Part shown: positions 12,290-23,239 of the stretch, piece by piece
How the letters are laid out: each line of letters opens with the position of its first letter
Numbering within the stretch: the first letter of the stretch is position 1
Assembly (NCBI GenBank): GCA_003290165.1
Contig: QNQO01007604.1
Span: forward strand, 1 to 64,000
From: Berberis thunbergii
Lineage: Eukaryota > Streptophyta > Magnoliopsida > Ranunculales > Berberidaceae
Length of the DNA stretch: 64,000 bases
Reading direction: 5' to 3'
Notes under the pieces: model-generated
What the model saw: only the letters and a program-made list of their open reading frames with translations
The model's database searches: none
What the model was told of the DNA's origin: nothing
Position numbers and translations under genes: made by a program

Positions 12290-13800
12290 TTTGCTTCATG
12301 ATTATGTGTATTATTTAGATTGTTGTTTTCGTTATGTATTTCTCAAAATGCATACTCCAACATCATGCTTAGTATTTTTCAAAATGCTAGCGCCTTTTCC
12401 AATTTTTCACAACACAATATTTGTCAAAATGCTAGCGTCGTCTCTCACAATGCAGAGATTGAGAGGATTAAAGAAAAATCCTCACAGTATTACATTTTAG
12501 TATTTCTCACAGTATTTCCAATTTTTCACAAGACAGTGTAATGAAAAAAAAAATCTTCAATTGCTTCATGATTATGCATTTTGAGAAATACTTAGCATAT
12601 GTATATTATTTCGATTGTTTTCGTTGGACGCCTATAACATGGTGATGATGTTGGCGTTTTGGTATGGTTGTGTGTTGAATGCTTATTAAAATTGTGTTGA
12701 ATGTTTTGGTATGGTTGTGTGTTGGATTATTATTATCCTTGAATTGGTATCATTATCCTTGAATTGCTTGCTTCTTAGTTGAAATTGGGCTTTTAACGTA
12801 GGAATGACATACAAAACATATGTTGTTTATCGCGGCTGTGATCCGGGAGTATACTTGACTTGGCCAAGTTGTTTATTACAAGTAATCGGGTATAAGGGCA
12901 GTATGTATAAGGGTTTCACATCAGCTTATAAGCATACAAAAATTATGACCTGTGGGTGTGCTTAGAAGAGGTGTGAAAAGAGCACGAGGCAAGAAGAGAC
13001 CACAATGAAGATATGAAACCCAACCAACCAAACAATGATCGCGAGGGTCATGGCGAAGAAACCAACGATCAAATACATGAAACCTAAGCAAACAATGATC
13101 CTTGGGCATTTACAAGGGATTTGATCAATACATTGTTAGTGGTGATTATAATGATTCTTATACTTGTTTTCTTGAAGCTTTTGGTTGGTGAATGATATGT
13201 AAGTCATTTGAACTTCTATTTAGGTTTGCTCAGATTATGTTTTGTACTTTTGAAGAGATTTTGTAATGAACTTCTAGTTTGCTTAGATTATGTTTTGGAA
13301 TAGATTATATTTTGCATTGCATTGCATTTCAAGACAGAGAGGTATGCATCTGAAAGATCGATATACTACCCAACCATAGCAATTCTAACCTGTAAATTAC
13401 ATGGCAGGTCAGTTCATGAGAATTTGAATAACAAGGCCATGAGTAGGGCCGCTTCTTATTTTATTTTTCTGCTTGAATGTAGTTGGAGCAACAAATTTTG
13501 GCAGCTGGTGGATCAATTCCAATATGGAGTGAGTGAAATAAGGTTATCTATTGAAGACTTATCAATAATGTAGTGGAACCTTGTGACATACTTTCTAAAC
13601 TGATGAGCTTGTATGAGGTAGTGTGCTATACATAAAGAGAAAAAAAGAATGTGAATAAACCTAACTCTCTTTTGCCTCCATTTTCATTTTCGAATCAAGA
13701 GAGTAATGAACACATTTTCATTTCTATGTGAAATAGTGGATCATCATGAACACATTGATTTCAATTCAAGTGGGTTGAGTTTTTCCATGCTTTGAGTGCA
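12290..13800. other. hAT interior, non-coding with short direct repeats
   Basis: Short direct repeats occur (TTTTGGTATGGTTGTGTGTT at about 12656 and 12707; TTCTCAAAATGC-type blocks at 12340-12440). No protein family recognised. Confidence 0.35.
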
Positions 13801-13827
13801 CAAATTCTTTGGTTCATGGCTGGCAAA

Positions 13828-14639
13828 TAGGGGAGGGCACGGGACGGGATGGGATGAGATAGACCCGTCCCTATTCCATCCCGTTCATACGGGATCGGGA
13901 CGAAACGGGATGGGAGGGGATGGGATCAGCGCGCTCTCATTTTTTTACAAATTACTGCTTACCCAAGACCCAATTTGTTTAGTTGAAAAGCGGTAAAGAC
14001 AATTCGTACAACTACACATAAATGATAGCCTTAGATTGAGTATGCAACATCATAGTAAACTACTATAAATGATAGCTAAAATTCACCATGTAATTAAGAT
14101 TTATGCAGAGTTTTGAATGACTAAGAGGTGGACAGTATAATGGCAATGGTGGACCTGCTCTACTATTTCGAATAGTGAACAAAAGGATGAGTAGATTTGG
14201 GGTGCTAAGAAGAATGTTTCATTATTGCTTTAAAAAATAGTCATTAAATTCATTGTCTTGACATGAAATAAAACTCTTCAATGTAGTTAGCAATCCATTT
14301 TGAGTTTTAAAGAGTTTGCAATTAAATAATTAATTTAGAATTCTAGAAATAAACCAATATCAATTAGTTGCAGATATAGACTAATATCAATTACACTGAT
14401 TTCAACTAAATTCATTTTTCTTCAATTACACTAATATTGCAATTTTAAAATAAATAAACAATAAATATTAGCTCGGGACGGGACGGGATTGGCGGGATTG
14501 AAAATCTTCATCCAATCCCATCCCATTCTAGATTGGGACGGGATGGGATCGGGATGGAATTATTCAATCCCATTAAGACCCGAAAAAATTGGGACGAGAC
14601 GAGATGGGAACGGGATCGCGGGATGGATGCCCACCCCAA
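13828..14639. mobile_element. hAT-like MITE, 812 bp, nested in the large hAT
   Basis: The left end is TAGGGGAGGGCACGGGACGG and the inverted right end is TTGGGGTGGGCATCCATCCC. Both ends run into GGGACGGGATGGGAT-type GC-rich subterminal repeats. The flanking octamer ctggcaaa is duplicated exactly (13820-13827 and 14640-14647). The interior is AT-rich and has no coding capacity. The perfect duplication places it as a later insertion than its host element. Confidence 0.9.
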
Positions 14640-14649
14640 CTGGCAAATA

Positions 14650-15685
14650 TTGTAAAGTCTTTGGTTCATGAACACAACTTTCAAAAGTTGGTGCAATTGT
14701 TTTAAGCGCATTCCTTAGAGTTGAAGGCATACCTACCTTTCCAAAATAAAATAAAAAGAATAGGATCTCCAAGTAGCATCATGAACAACAATGTGGAGAA
14801 CTGAAAGTCTGAAACAATTCTTACACTCGCAATGTGGAGAATAGACAAACCTAGAACCAAGACAGAAACCATACAATTCATACAAAGTCCGAGTCTGTTT
14901 TTCTGTTTGTTCTCATACCAAGACGGAAACAACGTGGAGAACTGCAACTCTGTTTTCTCAACTCTAGCATACACTGGGAGCAACTACAAAAATATCACCA
15001 AGTTCTCCCAATTCGCAGCAAAAATTACAACAGTTCAGAACATCTCCAACTTACAGCAGCAACATACAAAAATACTAATCAACAACAAAAATTTACAGCA
15101 GTTCAGAACATCTCCAACTTGCTTAGTTTGTAAAATTCATACACTCCTTACAACAGTTCAAAACAACCTATAGTTTGTAAACTCCATGTCGTTGCTTGAA
15201 CCTGGTGGTTGCAAAAGTAAATAATAAAGATTAACAATCTAGTCGTTAAAAGTATATTACGCAAACATACAAACCATAAGTTTCATCCTTCAAGACGACA
15301 AACATACAAATTATATACCTGTGAGAGTGGCGAGTAGATATGATCAAGTCCTTCAATATTAGGACAAGGTTGTGAATATATAGTGTGACCCCATAGTATC
15401 ATCATTGACGAAAACAAACATATAAATCATAAGTGGGTAACCATATTTAGTGTCAAAAGTAACAGCATCCCCAAACTCCTTGTAAGCTGTTCTGCTCTAT
15501 GCGTCAAGTGCAAGAGACATTTCTCAACCTCCCTTCATCGTCCAAAACCATTATATAAAATAAATCTGCATTATTAGCTTGCGTTTTTAAAAGTATATAT
15601 GAAGTGTCATCGCATCCCCCTCATCAAGTCTCAGCTTCCTCATTTTGTCCAAATAATTGCAATAATTTTTTTGAAAAAATGTCAC
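14650..15685. other. hAT interior, non-coding
   Basis: A few short repeats (CAGCAGTTCAGAACATCTCC-type at about 15030 and 15100) are present. No recognisable gene. Confidence 0.3.
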
Positions 15686-15689
15686 AATA

Positions 15690-16180
15690 TCATGCCCACC
15701 CGTTTCAACCACATGCCAAAAAATTCTTACTTGGTATCATACCCACCGTATCATTATAATCAAGCTTCTTCTTGACATACAAGCTCATATTTCTATTCTT
15801 TGGTAAAATCTTTCCGATATTCAATTCATGATTGTGATCAAGTGTTACTCTTGTCACTAAAACTGTTCCATCAGGGTGTATCTGACCTCTAATCTTAGCC
15901 AAACACCACATTTACTCGTACCACGCCATCCCACGACATTTTTTGCTTTACTTTTTTCTGCCCGGGCTGACTACATGAAAGCTGAATGAATTTAGGTTTT
16001 CCATCTGCATCTTTCTCAGTAGTCCTTACTTTCACTGGAAATCCTTTTTTATTACCATAATCATGATAATAATGTTGGAATTCATGAATGTTGATGAATT
16101 TCATCCCTTCTATAGGTTCTCTTATTTTTTCTAAATTTTCTTCAATCAACATACATTCGTTATCTTCTACCACTATCCAT
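15690..16180 (-). pseudogene. FAR1/FHY3-type DNA-binding domain remnant (MULE-derived)
   Basis: Two minus-strand frames join into one FAR1-type zinc-binding domain. The upstream part (about 15895-16173) has 'GMKFINIHEFQHYYHDYGNK' and 'FPVKVRTTEKD', the N-terminal half of the domain found in Mutator-like transposases and the FHY3/FAR1 transcription factors derived from them. The downstream part (15705-15911) carries 'QIHPDGTVLVTRVTLDHNHE', including the diagnostic HNH-type end of the domain. A frame change separates them, and no transposase core follows. It is best read as a remnant inside the large hAT interval, not a working transcription factor. Confidence 0.7.
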
Positions 16181-16959
16181 TCCTAAAATATGTGTTATAA
16201 TATACAACAACTATTATAACATAGAGACACACATAACAATCCTAGCACTATGACCTTGTATAGTCTATTTTGGGGAACAATGCTGCAACTAAGGATCCGC
16301 CAGAGTTGTTATATAGGTAGTTCCGGCCAAATAGATTATACAATAGAAAAAAAAGTGATAACTAATTATGAAATGTATGAACTAAACAAACCCCATTTTG
16401 CATACTATGTACTGATTTTATCAAGCCAAATAGATTATAGAATATAAAAACTATGTACTGATTTTACCCACATTTCTTGTATTACTGAAAACCAAACAAA
16501 CCCCATTTTTCAAAACAGAGGGAATGATACCAGGCCTACGTAATTTTTTTCAAAACGTCTTCATTTGAAACTTGATTGAGTAGCATTTTCAAAACACAGC
16601 TGAAATGACACAGAGGGAATGATAGGGAACAATTTTCCACTCTATCATGTAGACCACATTTACCCGTACCTGGAAAAATGATATGGAAAAAAGTGGATTC
16701 GAAGAAAAAAAGAAATAAAACCAAAATGAAACGGAGGGAATCAAAACACACAACTGAATAAAAAAAACATATACCTTCTCCTTGTTGAAGTAACACTCTT
16801 GACGTTCTTTGTTCGCTGCTAGAGAGCCTTCAAGGGAAATACAACAACTACAATGGAGATAAAAACCAACAAATTCAGCAACCCTAGAGAAGAAACCCTC
16901 TAACCCTAGGGAAGAAATACATTGAAGCAGAACACTTCGAGTTGAGATGGAGAAGTTGT

Positions 16960-17460
16960 CGGTAAAGGAGAGCTCTTCGATTTGAGATGAAAACTAACCA
17001 AAGATCCGAGTTGAAAATGGGGGATCAAAACGGACATCTTCGTCAATCTAAGGTGAAAGGCTTGAAAGTGACCTTCTCTGTGCCTTCGATCTGTGATGGA
17101 ACAAAAGGGAGTTTGTCCCATCTTCGTCTTCGATCCGAGGTGAAAAGGGGAGAAAGGGTAAACTTTTGTCTTCGATCTGTGATGAGAGGGGCGAGATGAA
17201 AGCTCTGTGTCTTCGATCTGTTATGGAGCAAAAGGGAGTTTGTCCCGTCTTCGTCTTCGATCCGAGGTGAAAAGGAGAACAAAAGCCAACTTTTGTCTTT
17301 GATCTGTGATGAGCTAGGCGAGATGAAAGCTCTGTGTCTTTGATTTGTGATGGAGCAAAAAGGGAGTTTGTCCCGTGTTCGTCTTCTCTAGAGGTGAAAA
17401 GGGGAGCCAAAGCCCAACTTTTGTCTTCGATATGTGATTTTGCAAAAGTTGAGTTTTTTT
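16960..17460. repeat. 126-bp tandem repeat, about three full units
   Basis: The block AAAAGGGAGTTTGTCCC followed by CTTCGTCTTCGATCCGAGG starts at about 17101, 17228 and 17354, with a divergent partial unit before 17090. The spacing is about 126 bp, a multiple of three. The minus strand is therefore open right through the array (141 codons) and yields a repetitive Ser/Arg/Phe-rich peptide. I regard this as a repeat, not a gene. Confidence 0.8.
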
Positions 17461-18559
17461 GGGGCAAGCGCAAGTAAAACAGGAGTCACCGTTACATTTT
17501 TTGGATGTTTAATAGCCACTCCTAAGAACGTGCTAGAGAGCTTATTCTAGCGGTTGGGTCTGGCTCTATAAAGTTTTTGAAAAATCACATCTCTTTACTC
17601 TTTCATCTGATCTCACTACCCCGTTCCTCCCCAAACCCTCACACCGTGGCTCCCTTTCTACTGTAATCTCTGATCCCGACTCTCCATTCACAGCTTCTTT
17701 ACACACATAAACCCAACAACCAAAACTCAAAACCTCCCACAATTTTAAGTTCCAAAATCACCAAACCCCAAAATCCAATCCAATCCACGAAACCCAAAAC
17801 CCCTCCTCTCAATCCCCAAATCCCCACACACACTACCAAACATAGCATGCATTTTGGTCTGATTTGGTTAAATAAGAACAAAGGGCACATGCTTTAAATG
17901 AGAGTACCCACTTCTCTTCTTCTATTACACTTGGTTCCAATATTTGTACTCTTCCAACTCTCTTCACACCATGGTTCGCACTTGAACCAGGAAAAGCGAG
18001 TTTTCTATAAATCAAAGCTTTCTCATCCCAATAAGATACATTTTCTATCTCAATCTCTCTTTCTTGTCTCTCTCTCTCTCTCAATTTTCCAAGATGGAGA
18101 TGAAGCTTGCACTCTCTTTTTTGTGCCATCCACGGCGGCGGATCTAGCAGCGAAGCGGTGTTGCTGCTGCTGTTGAAGATATTCAATTACTAATTTTAAT
18201 GGATTGTGAAGGATTTTAAAATTCATTAAAATTCAGGGGTATTCAATTAATAATTTAAAATAATATATGTAAATTTAGGGGGTATTCGATACGAATTTTA
18301 AATGATTGTTTTAAAATCCATAAAATCAAGGGGTATTCAATTCATGTTTTTTAAAAGTTCACCAAAATCAGGGGGTATTCAAGAAGTAGTGGATTTTAAT
18401 AGATTTGTTAAAGTTGTGGATTTTGAAAGATTTGTGAGTGAAAATTATATATAACAAGAGTTATTCCAAATCCAACATTCCTCTCTCATATTTCAACGAA
18501 TTTGTATTGGCTATTGTTAATAACACCACAATCCCAATTTTTTGTGTGATATGCGGGAC

Positions 18560-18690
18560 ACCACCACCTTCCATTCTCTTTTCTCTTCACAGGAGCAGCA
18601 CCACCTCGCTCACAATTTTCGGCCAAATCACCATGCCTTACCACCGTTTGCTGCACCACCACCTGCACTTCCTCTTCTCCATTGTTATTG

Positions 18691-18727
<37 letters not shown>

Positions 18728-19150
18728 TCATTATCTTCCTCTTATTTTCTCTTATTCTTGTCTGCTCTTCTCTTCATCTTTGTTTTTTGTTATTTTTTTT
18801 TCTTTTTCTTCTATTTTTTTCCTCTCTTCTTCTTTTCCAATTCTTTTTATTTTTTGCCCTTGCGGAGGTTCCTGCGAGTGGAGGTTCCCCACTTGCTAGA
18901 ACCTTTGCGAGGGCAAAAAGAAAAAGAAGAAGAAAAAAAAAGATAGAAGACAAAAAATAGAGAGAGAAAAAAGTGGATGAGGAGAATAAGAAAAAAAAAG
19001 GTGAAGGGAAAGGAGATTGAAAATGGAAGAAGGTGGAAGTGGTGGTGGTGATTGATGGAGAAGAAGAAGAAGAAGAAGAAGAGGGTTGGCGATAGCGTGG
19101 TGGTGGTGGTGATTGAAGAATAAGGGAGGAGAATGAGAGGTGGCGGGGAT
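18560..19150. repeat. Large imperfect purine/pyrimidine palindrome
   Basis: The centre is near 18885. Arms TTTTTGCCCTTGCGGAGG (about 18849) and the inverted CCTTTGCGAGGGCAAAAA (about 18902) pair closely. Outward, a long pyrimidine tract (18680-18845) faces a purine tract (18920-19080), and both outer ends carry CACCACC/GGTGGTGG blocks. The strand could extrude a hairpin of roughly 500-600 bp. Confidence 0.65.
18691..18727. repeat. (ATT)n microsatellite
   Basis: About twelve consecutive TTA/ATT triplets lie in the pyrimidine arm of the palindrome. Confidence 0.95.
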
Positions 19151-20003
19151 AACAATTTGAAATAAAATAGTTATTTGTATTACTTTTGGACCATCTTCAA
19201 TGTATTTGAATTTTTTTTAATTTGAAGTAAAATTCTCGTAACATACAATTAATTGTTTAATTGATGGTTTGAAAGATGTTTTATGATTTGTGTTAGCATG
19301 AATAACAATGTAGGTGATGTTATTTCATTGCTTCCTATAACTAATAACATATTTATAATAATCCATTGAATTTATATGAATCTATAAAATTCATAGCAAA
19401 CATTTATAAAATCTACAAAATTCAATCATTTAAAATTCATCAAAATCCAGTAGATTTTATAAAATCATTTGAAACCTGTTAAAATCCACGAGATTTAAAA
19501 TTATTCAGAGTCCATTCAAATCCCGAATTGAATACCTCCCCCTTAAGTTCTGAATTGAAAAAAAAGGAACAGGAAGGCATGGTTCCGGTCCGGAAACAAC
19601 CAGATCTGCTCAGGAAAACTTGTTATCTCAAGCGGTTCCGGTCCCGTTTCATTGGATCGGAACCGGGATAAGCCCAATCCCAGACCATGTCCACCCCTAA
19701 GGTTTAGTCCCCCAAAATCTTCCCTGAAATTTTTTTATTTAGCCTAAACCTAACTTTAATTCTCAACTATAATATTTTTGAATATCCCCTTCTTATCTTG
19801 TGCAAACACATCCTCACCAAAAAAAAGTTCTCGAGTAAGAAAAAGGAGCCACCACTACCACCAGGTCAACTACCATCCCTAATTCAACCACCCACCAATA
19901 CCCATATGAATCTAGGTTTGACCCAGTGGCTTACACCGACAATCACAACCATCATCTCATTCGTTTTCCAACGTTTATGGGTATATATAGTTATAGTTTT
20001 GCT

Positions 20004-20351
20004 TAGGGTTGAACAAAAAATCGACCAACCTGATCAAAATCGAACTAATCGGTTCGGTTTAAGTTTGGTTCGATTTTAAAAAATTCTAAACCGAAACGGT
20101 AGGTTCGATTTTCGGTTTCTATGTGATTTTATGCGACAAAACCAAACCGACCGAATATATTAATATATAATATATTTTATATAAAAATATTATATGTTTA
20201 ATATAATCAGTCGGTTCAATTTTATTCCGGTTTTAGTCGATTCGATTACAGTTCGCATAAATTAGAATCGGTTCCGGTTCAGTTTTGTTAATGGTCATTC
20301 GATTTCAGTTTGAAAATTTACCGACCAAAGTCGGTTAAGTTTTCAACCCTA
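20004..20351. mobile_element. hAT-like MITE, 348 bp
   Basis: The left end is TAGGGTTGAACAAAAAATCG and the inverted right end is TAGGGTTGAAAACTTAACCG. The flanking octamers are gttttgct (19996-20003) and gttttgcc (20352-20359), a hAT-type 8-bp target duplication with one change. The interior has many CGGTTCGGTTT-type subterminal repeats. There is no coding capacity. Confidence 0.9.
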
Positions 20352-20762
20352 GTTTTGCCGAAATTGGGTTGTGCACAAATGGATTAATAGATAGTTTTAA
20401 AATCCAAAGCTATGCTGAGTTGCTAAAATAGAAAACAGGTTGCTCAATTGGTATGTATGCACTAACATAGGCTTATTATGACTGTTGAGATCCAAATAAC
20501 ATTTCACCGCTTGCCTTTGTAAAAAAAAGTGGATATCAAGAAATAGTAATAACAACAACATAATGAGGACTCTGTAACAAAAATGTAGAGAGCTATTCTC
20601 ATTGATAGTTGAGGTTCATCAGACTTAGATGGTTTTAAATTTAATGCAACTATGTATAAATGCAACAAACAAAAATGTCACTTGGATAGAAAATGAGTCG
20701 TCATCACTTTCGAAAGCTAACATGCAACTAGCCAACCTATCCAAAGTTTTATAAGTGAAAAC

Positions 20763-22401
20763 TAATAGAATAAAATAACGATAATCAAAATAAATTGAAT
20801 AATAATTGAAATAAATGGAATAATTTAAAATAACAACGATAAAAATAAAAGGAATAACTAAGAAATAAATTATCTTTCAATCAATCAATTGACAATGATC
20901 TACATACGCTCCTGCTCCTATTTATAAATAAATAAAAACTCAAAACCTAATAGAAAACAAATATTATAACCTAACTAGAAACCCTGTTATAATAATACTA
21001 TAATTTCTAATACTACCTAAAATACTACTATTGCTTATATTACTAAATATCCTAATTACATCAACATCCTTGAGTTGAAGAAGCTCGTCCTTGAGCTTGA
21101 AGTCGAAGATGTCCAATGAGTACAAACAACTGGTCACTAAACATAGGGCAAAATGCACTGGAAGTAGTCTACCTTGAAACTTGCCACAATACACACTGGC
21201 TAAAAACCGAGAAACCAACTTAGAAAGAAACTAAGGTGTTTTAAAGAACCGAAAGCTGCAAGAAACCTGAGAAGACGCATGTGCATAAGCTCATGTCACA
21301 AAAATGTCCCAATACGGATCGACGTAACCCTCGTCACTCATTGTGTCTGCCATAGTGGGAACATTATTTAGTTGCTAAAAAATGGGAAAGACGTCGCATA
21401 CGTCAAAGGGCTCACAAGTCGAAAATCGAGTACGTGTGATGGTGCCCTTGACTTCCTCAAAACGTGAGAATGACTCTGACAAACAATATGGCTCATCCGT
21501 CTCTTTGTGCCTATGTGCAAGTTTAGCTTCCATATTTTGTAGTTGCGAAACATGCTAATCCCATTGTCAATCTTTTGATGCACTTGTTCTAGTCATTCTC
21601 TGCAATCTTTGCAGAGCTTCTAGGCAAGCTCATCTGCTTCCAATTGTGTCTGTCGCTCTCAAATCTTTCGTTGGTGCTTCTCCTCATCCCTTGTTGCCTC
21701 TCGACCTGCTAAATCTCACAAAGCTTTGCTCTATTTGTCTCAACCTGTATCACAGTGGAGGGGGTAGTAAGTCGTACATCACTAGCAACTGAGGGTGAGA
21801 ATGTAGGGCAAACTAGTGCAGGTGGTAGTAGTTTTATGTCATTGGTCACAGGAGGTGGTGGTGTTATAGGAGAAACAGGTCCAAAGGAATATATGTGGTT
21901 CGTGGTGGAAAATTGTAAACTCGAGCTATAAGACATCATGGGGGAATCAACTTGACTTGGGTTATACTGGTATTAGTACCGATATGGGGAATAAGATTGG
22001 GTGCTAATAAGAATAATAACGATATAGAAATAGATCATAATATGGGTCACTTTTATTTTTTTTAAATCAAACCAAACAATAAGAACCATTCGGCTCTAAA
22101 CCAATTGATAGAATAAAAGATGATAATTGCAATAAACCGAACAACAATTGAAACAAACGGAATAATTCGAAATAACAACAATAAAAAAGAGGGAAATAAC
22201 TAAGAAATAAATTATCTTTCAATCAATCAACTAATTAGAATGAACTACCTACCCTCCTATTAATAAAAAACAAACCCTAAACCGAATAGGAAACAAATAT
22301 TAAAACCCTAATTGGAAATCCTATTTACCATAATACTAGAATTCTTAATATTGCCTAAAATACTACTATTGCTAATATTACTAAATATCCTAATTACATC
22401 A
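20763..22401 (-). mobile_element. Short non-autonomous LTR retrotransposon (1.64 kb)
   Basis: Two direct repeats of about 300 bp (20763-21063 and 22106-22401) share long blocks such as ACTAAATATCCTAATTACAT and AAATTATCTTTCAATCAATC. Read on the minus strand they start TGATGTAATTAGG and end in TATCA or TATTA. Next to the 5' LTR is TTGGTTTAGAGCC (about 22093-22105), a decayed initiator-Met primer-binding site. Flanking pentamers are aaaac (20758-20762) and taaac (22402-22406). The roughly 1 kb interior holds no intact gag or pol, only broken frames, so mobilisation would need proteins from another element. It lies inside the GRWD1 pseudogene. Confidence 0.85.
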
Positions 22402-22474
22402 TAAACTGTCATCATAAAGAAAAAAAAATACAAGAAGATGCGATAAAGTAATGACTAAAAGATACTAGTTCTCA

Positions 22475-23236
22475 AAAAAATTGTTCCATGAAATAACATT
22501 TACATCTGGTTTATGTGCCTTTATGGAAGTTGCTGGCGATTTCCCCAAGCAAGTGTCTCATATTGCCATAGTTCCATCCACAAAACATGAAGCGAAGACA
22601 TCAACCTCCGCTGGACTCCACTGCATTAACAACAATAAAAAACCTTTCCTTATAAAATGAAATTATAAAAATTATGATTCAGGCTCAGAATCCCAATTCA
22701 AATGAAATTTGATACTCAAGTAGACTGTACTTGGAGATCTTTAACACTTGCGGCATGCCCAACGAATGGTGTTTGATCTATGTCCATGTTCCACTAGATT
22801 AAAGTTCCCATACTTAAATAAAATTCTTGCAATCCCCTACAGAAAAAAGAGAAAATATTTTGAAAAACATTTATTTATGAAGGAATATAGATCAATTAAA
22901 ATAAAGTTAGACACAAAAAAAAAAAAAAAAAAAAAAAAAAAAGAAAGAGTAGAGCCCCATCAATATGAATATAAAACATTTCTTGCTATAAAACAAAATC
23001 CCGATAGTAAACAACCCTTAAGCAAGAGATGACTAGATGGCTGAAAGAAACAATATATTTCAAGACTATACAGACACAAGCCTTCCAGTAATGAGAGGAC
23101 TCCAGCCTAGAGCATAACCCTCGTCTTTGTGCCCAAACTTAATTAGTAGAGCCTGAGAAAGTAAAGTAGAAGCTTCTGTGCTTACTTCGGTTTCCATTTC
23201 TGCCAAGGAATTGATATGAAAGCTAAAGTCCCATAT
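22475..23236 (-). pseudogene. GRWD1: GRWD1-like WD-repeat protein, middle exons (pseudogene)
   Basis: Block 23072-23236 begins at a TAG/ATATGG acceptor and reads IWDFSFHINSLAEMETE and then KFGHKDEGYALGWSPLITGR, closely matching the central blades of plant GRWD1. Block 22475-22620 begins at a GCAG acceptor and reads WSPAEVDVFASCFVDGTMAI, then a stop where the family has Trp (the W of the WD pair), then DTCLGKSPA and VNVISWN. A premature stop at a structural residue marks it as non-functional. The LTR element at 20763-22401 begins about 75 bases downstream of this block. Confidence 0.85.
22918..22942. repeat. Poly(A) tract
   Basis: A run of about 25 A residues lies inside a GRWD1 intron. Confidence 0.9.
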
Positions 23237-23239
23237 CTA

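Larger units (their letters stand above)
18175..19552. mobile_element. AT-rich MITE with reiterated GGGGGTATTCAATT ends
   Basis: The right end read inverted starts TAAGGGGGAGGTATTCAATT. On the left, variants of GGGGGTATTCAATT occur five times (about 18178, 18236, 18279, 18329, 18371), each followed by ATTTTAAA-rich DNA as in the right end. This matches the very common plant MITE group with GGGGGTATTC ends and TTA/TAA targets (PIF/Harbinger-like, from memory). The middle holds a long purine/pyrimidine palindrome rather than a gene. It interrupts the right part of the large hAT. Confidence 0.6.
11542..19699. mobile_element. Large non-autonomous hAT element (8.2 kb) with nested insertions
   Basis: The left end starts TAGGGGTGGGCAACAATCC and the inverted right end starts TAGGGGTGGACATGGTC; both continue with GGTCC/GGTTCC-rich subterminal DNA. 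Flanking octamers are aggtctag (11534-11541) and aggtttag (19700-19707), a hAT-length target duplication with one change. A second inverted pair lies inside (AGAGCCAGACCC near 11758, inverted near 17560). No hAT transposase was found. Nested inside are a smaller hAT (13828-14639), a FAR1-like remnant, a 126-bp tandem array and an AT-rich MITE (18175-19552). It sits between exons of the GRWD1 pseudogene. Confidence 0.7.

Noticed and set aside
17048..17473. 141-codon minus-strand frame
   Set aside because: Produced by a tandem repeat whose unit length is a multiple of three.
18438..18899. 153-codon frame rich in Tyr, Phe and Ser
   Set aside because: It is the translation of a microsatellite and pyrimidine tract in a palindrome, not a protein gene.
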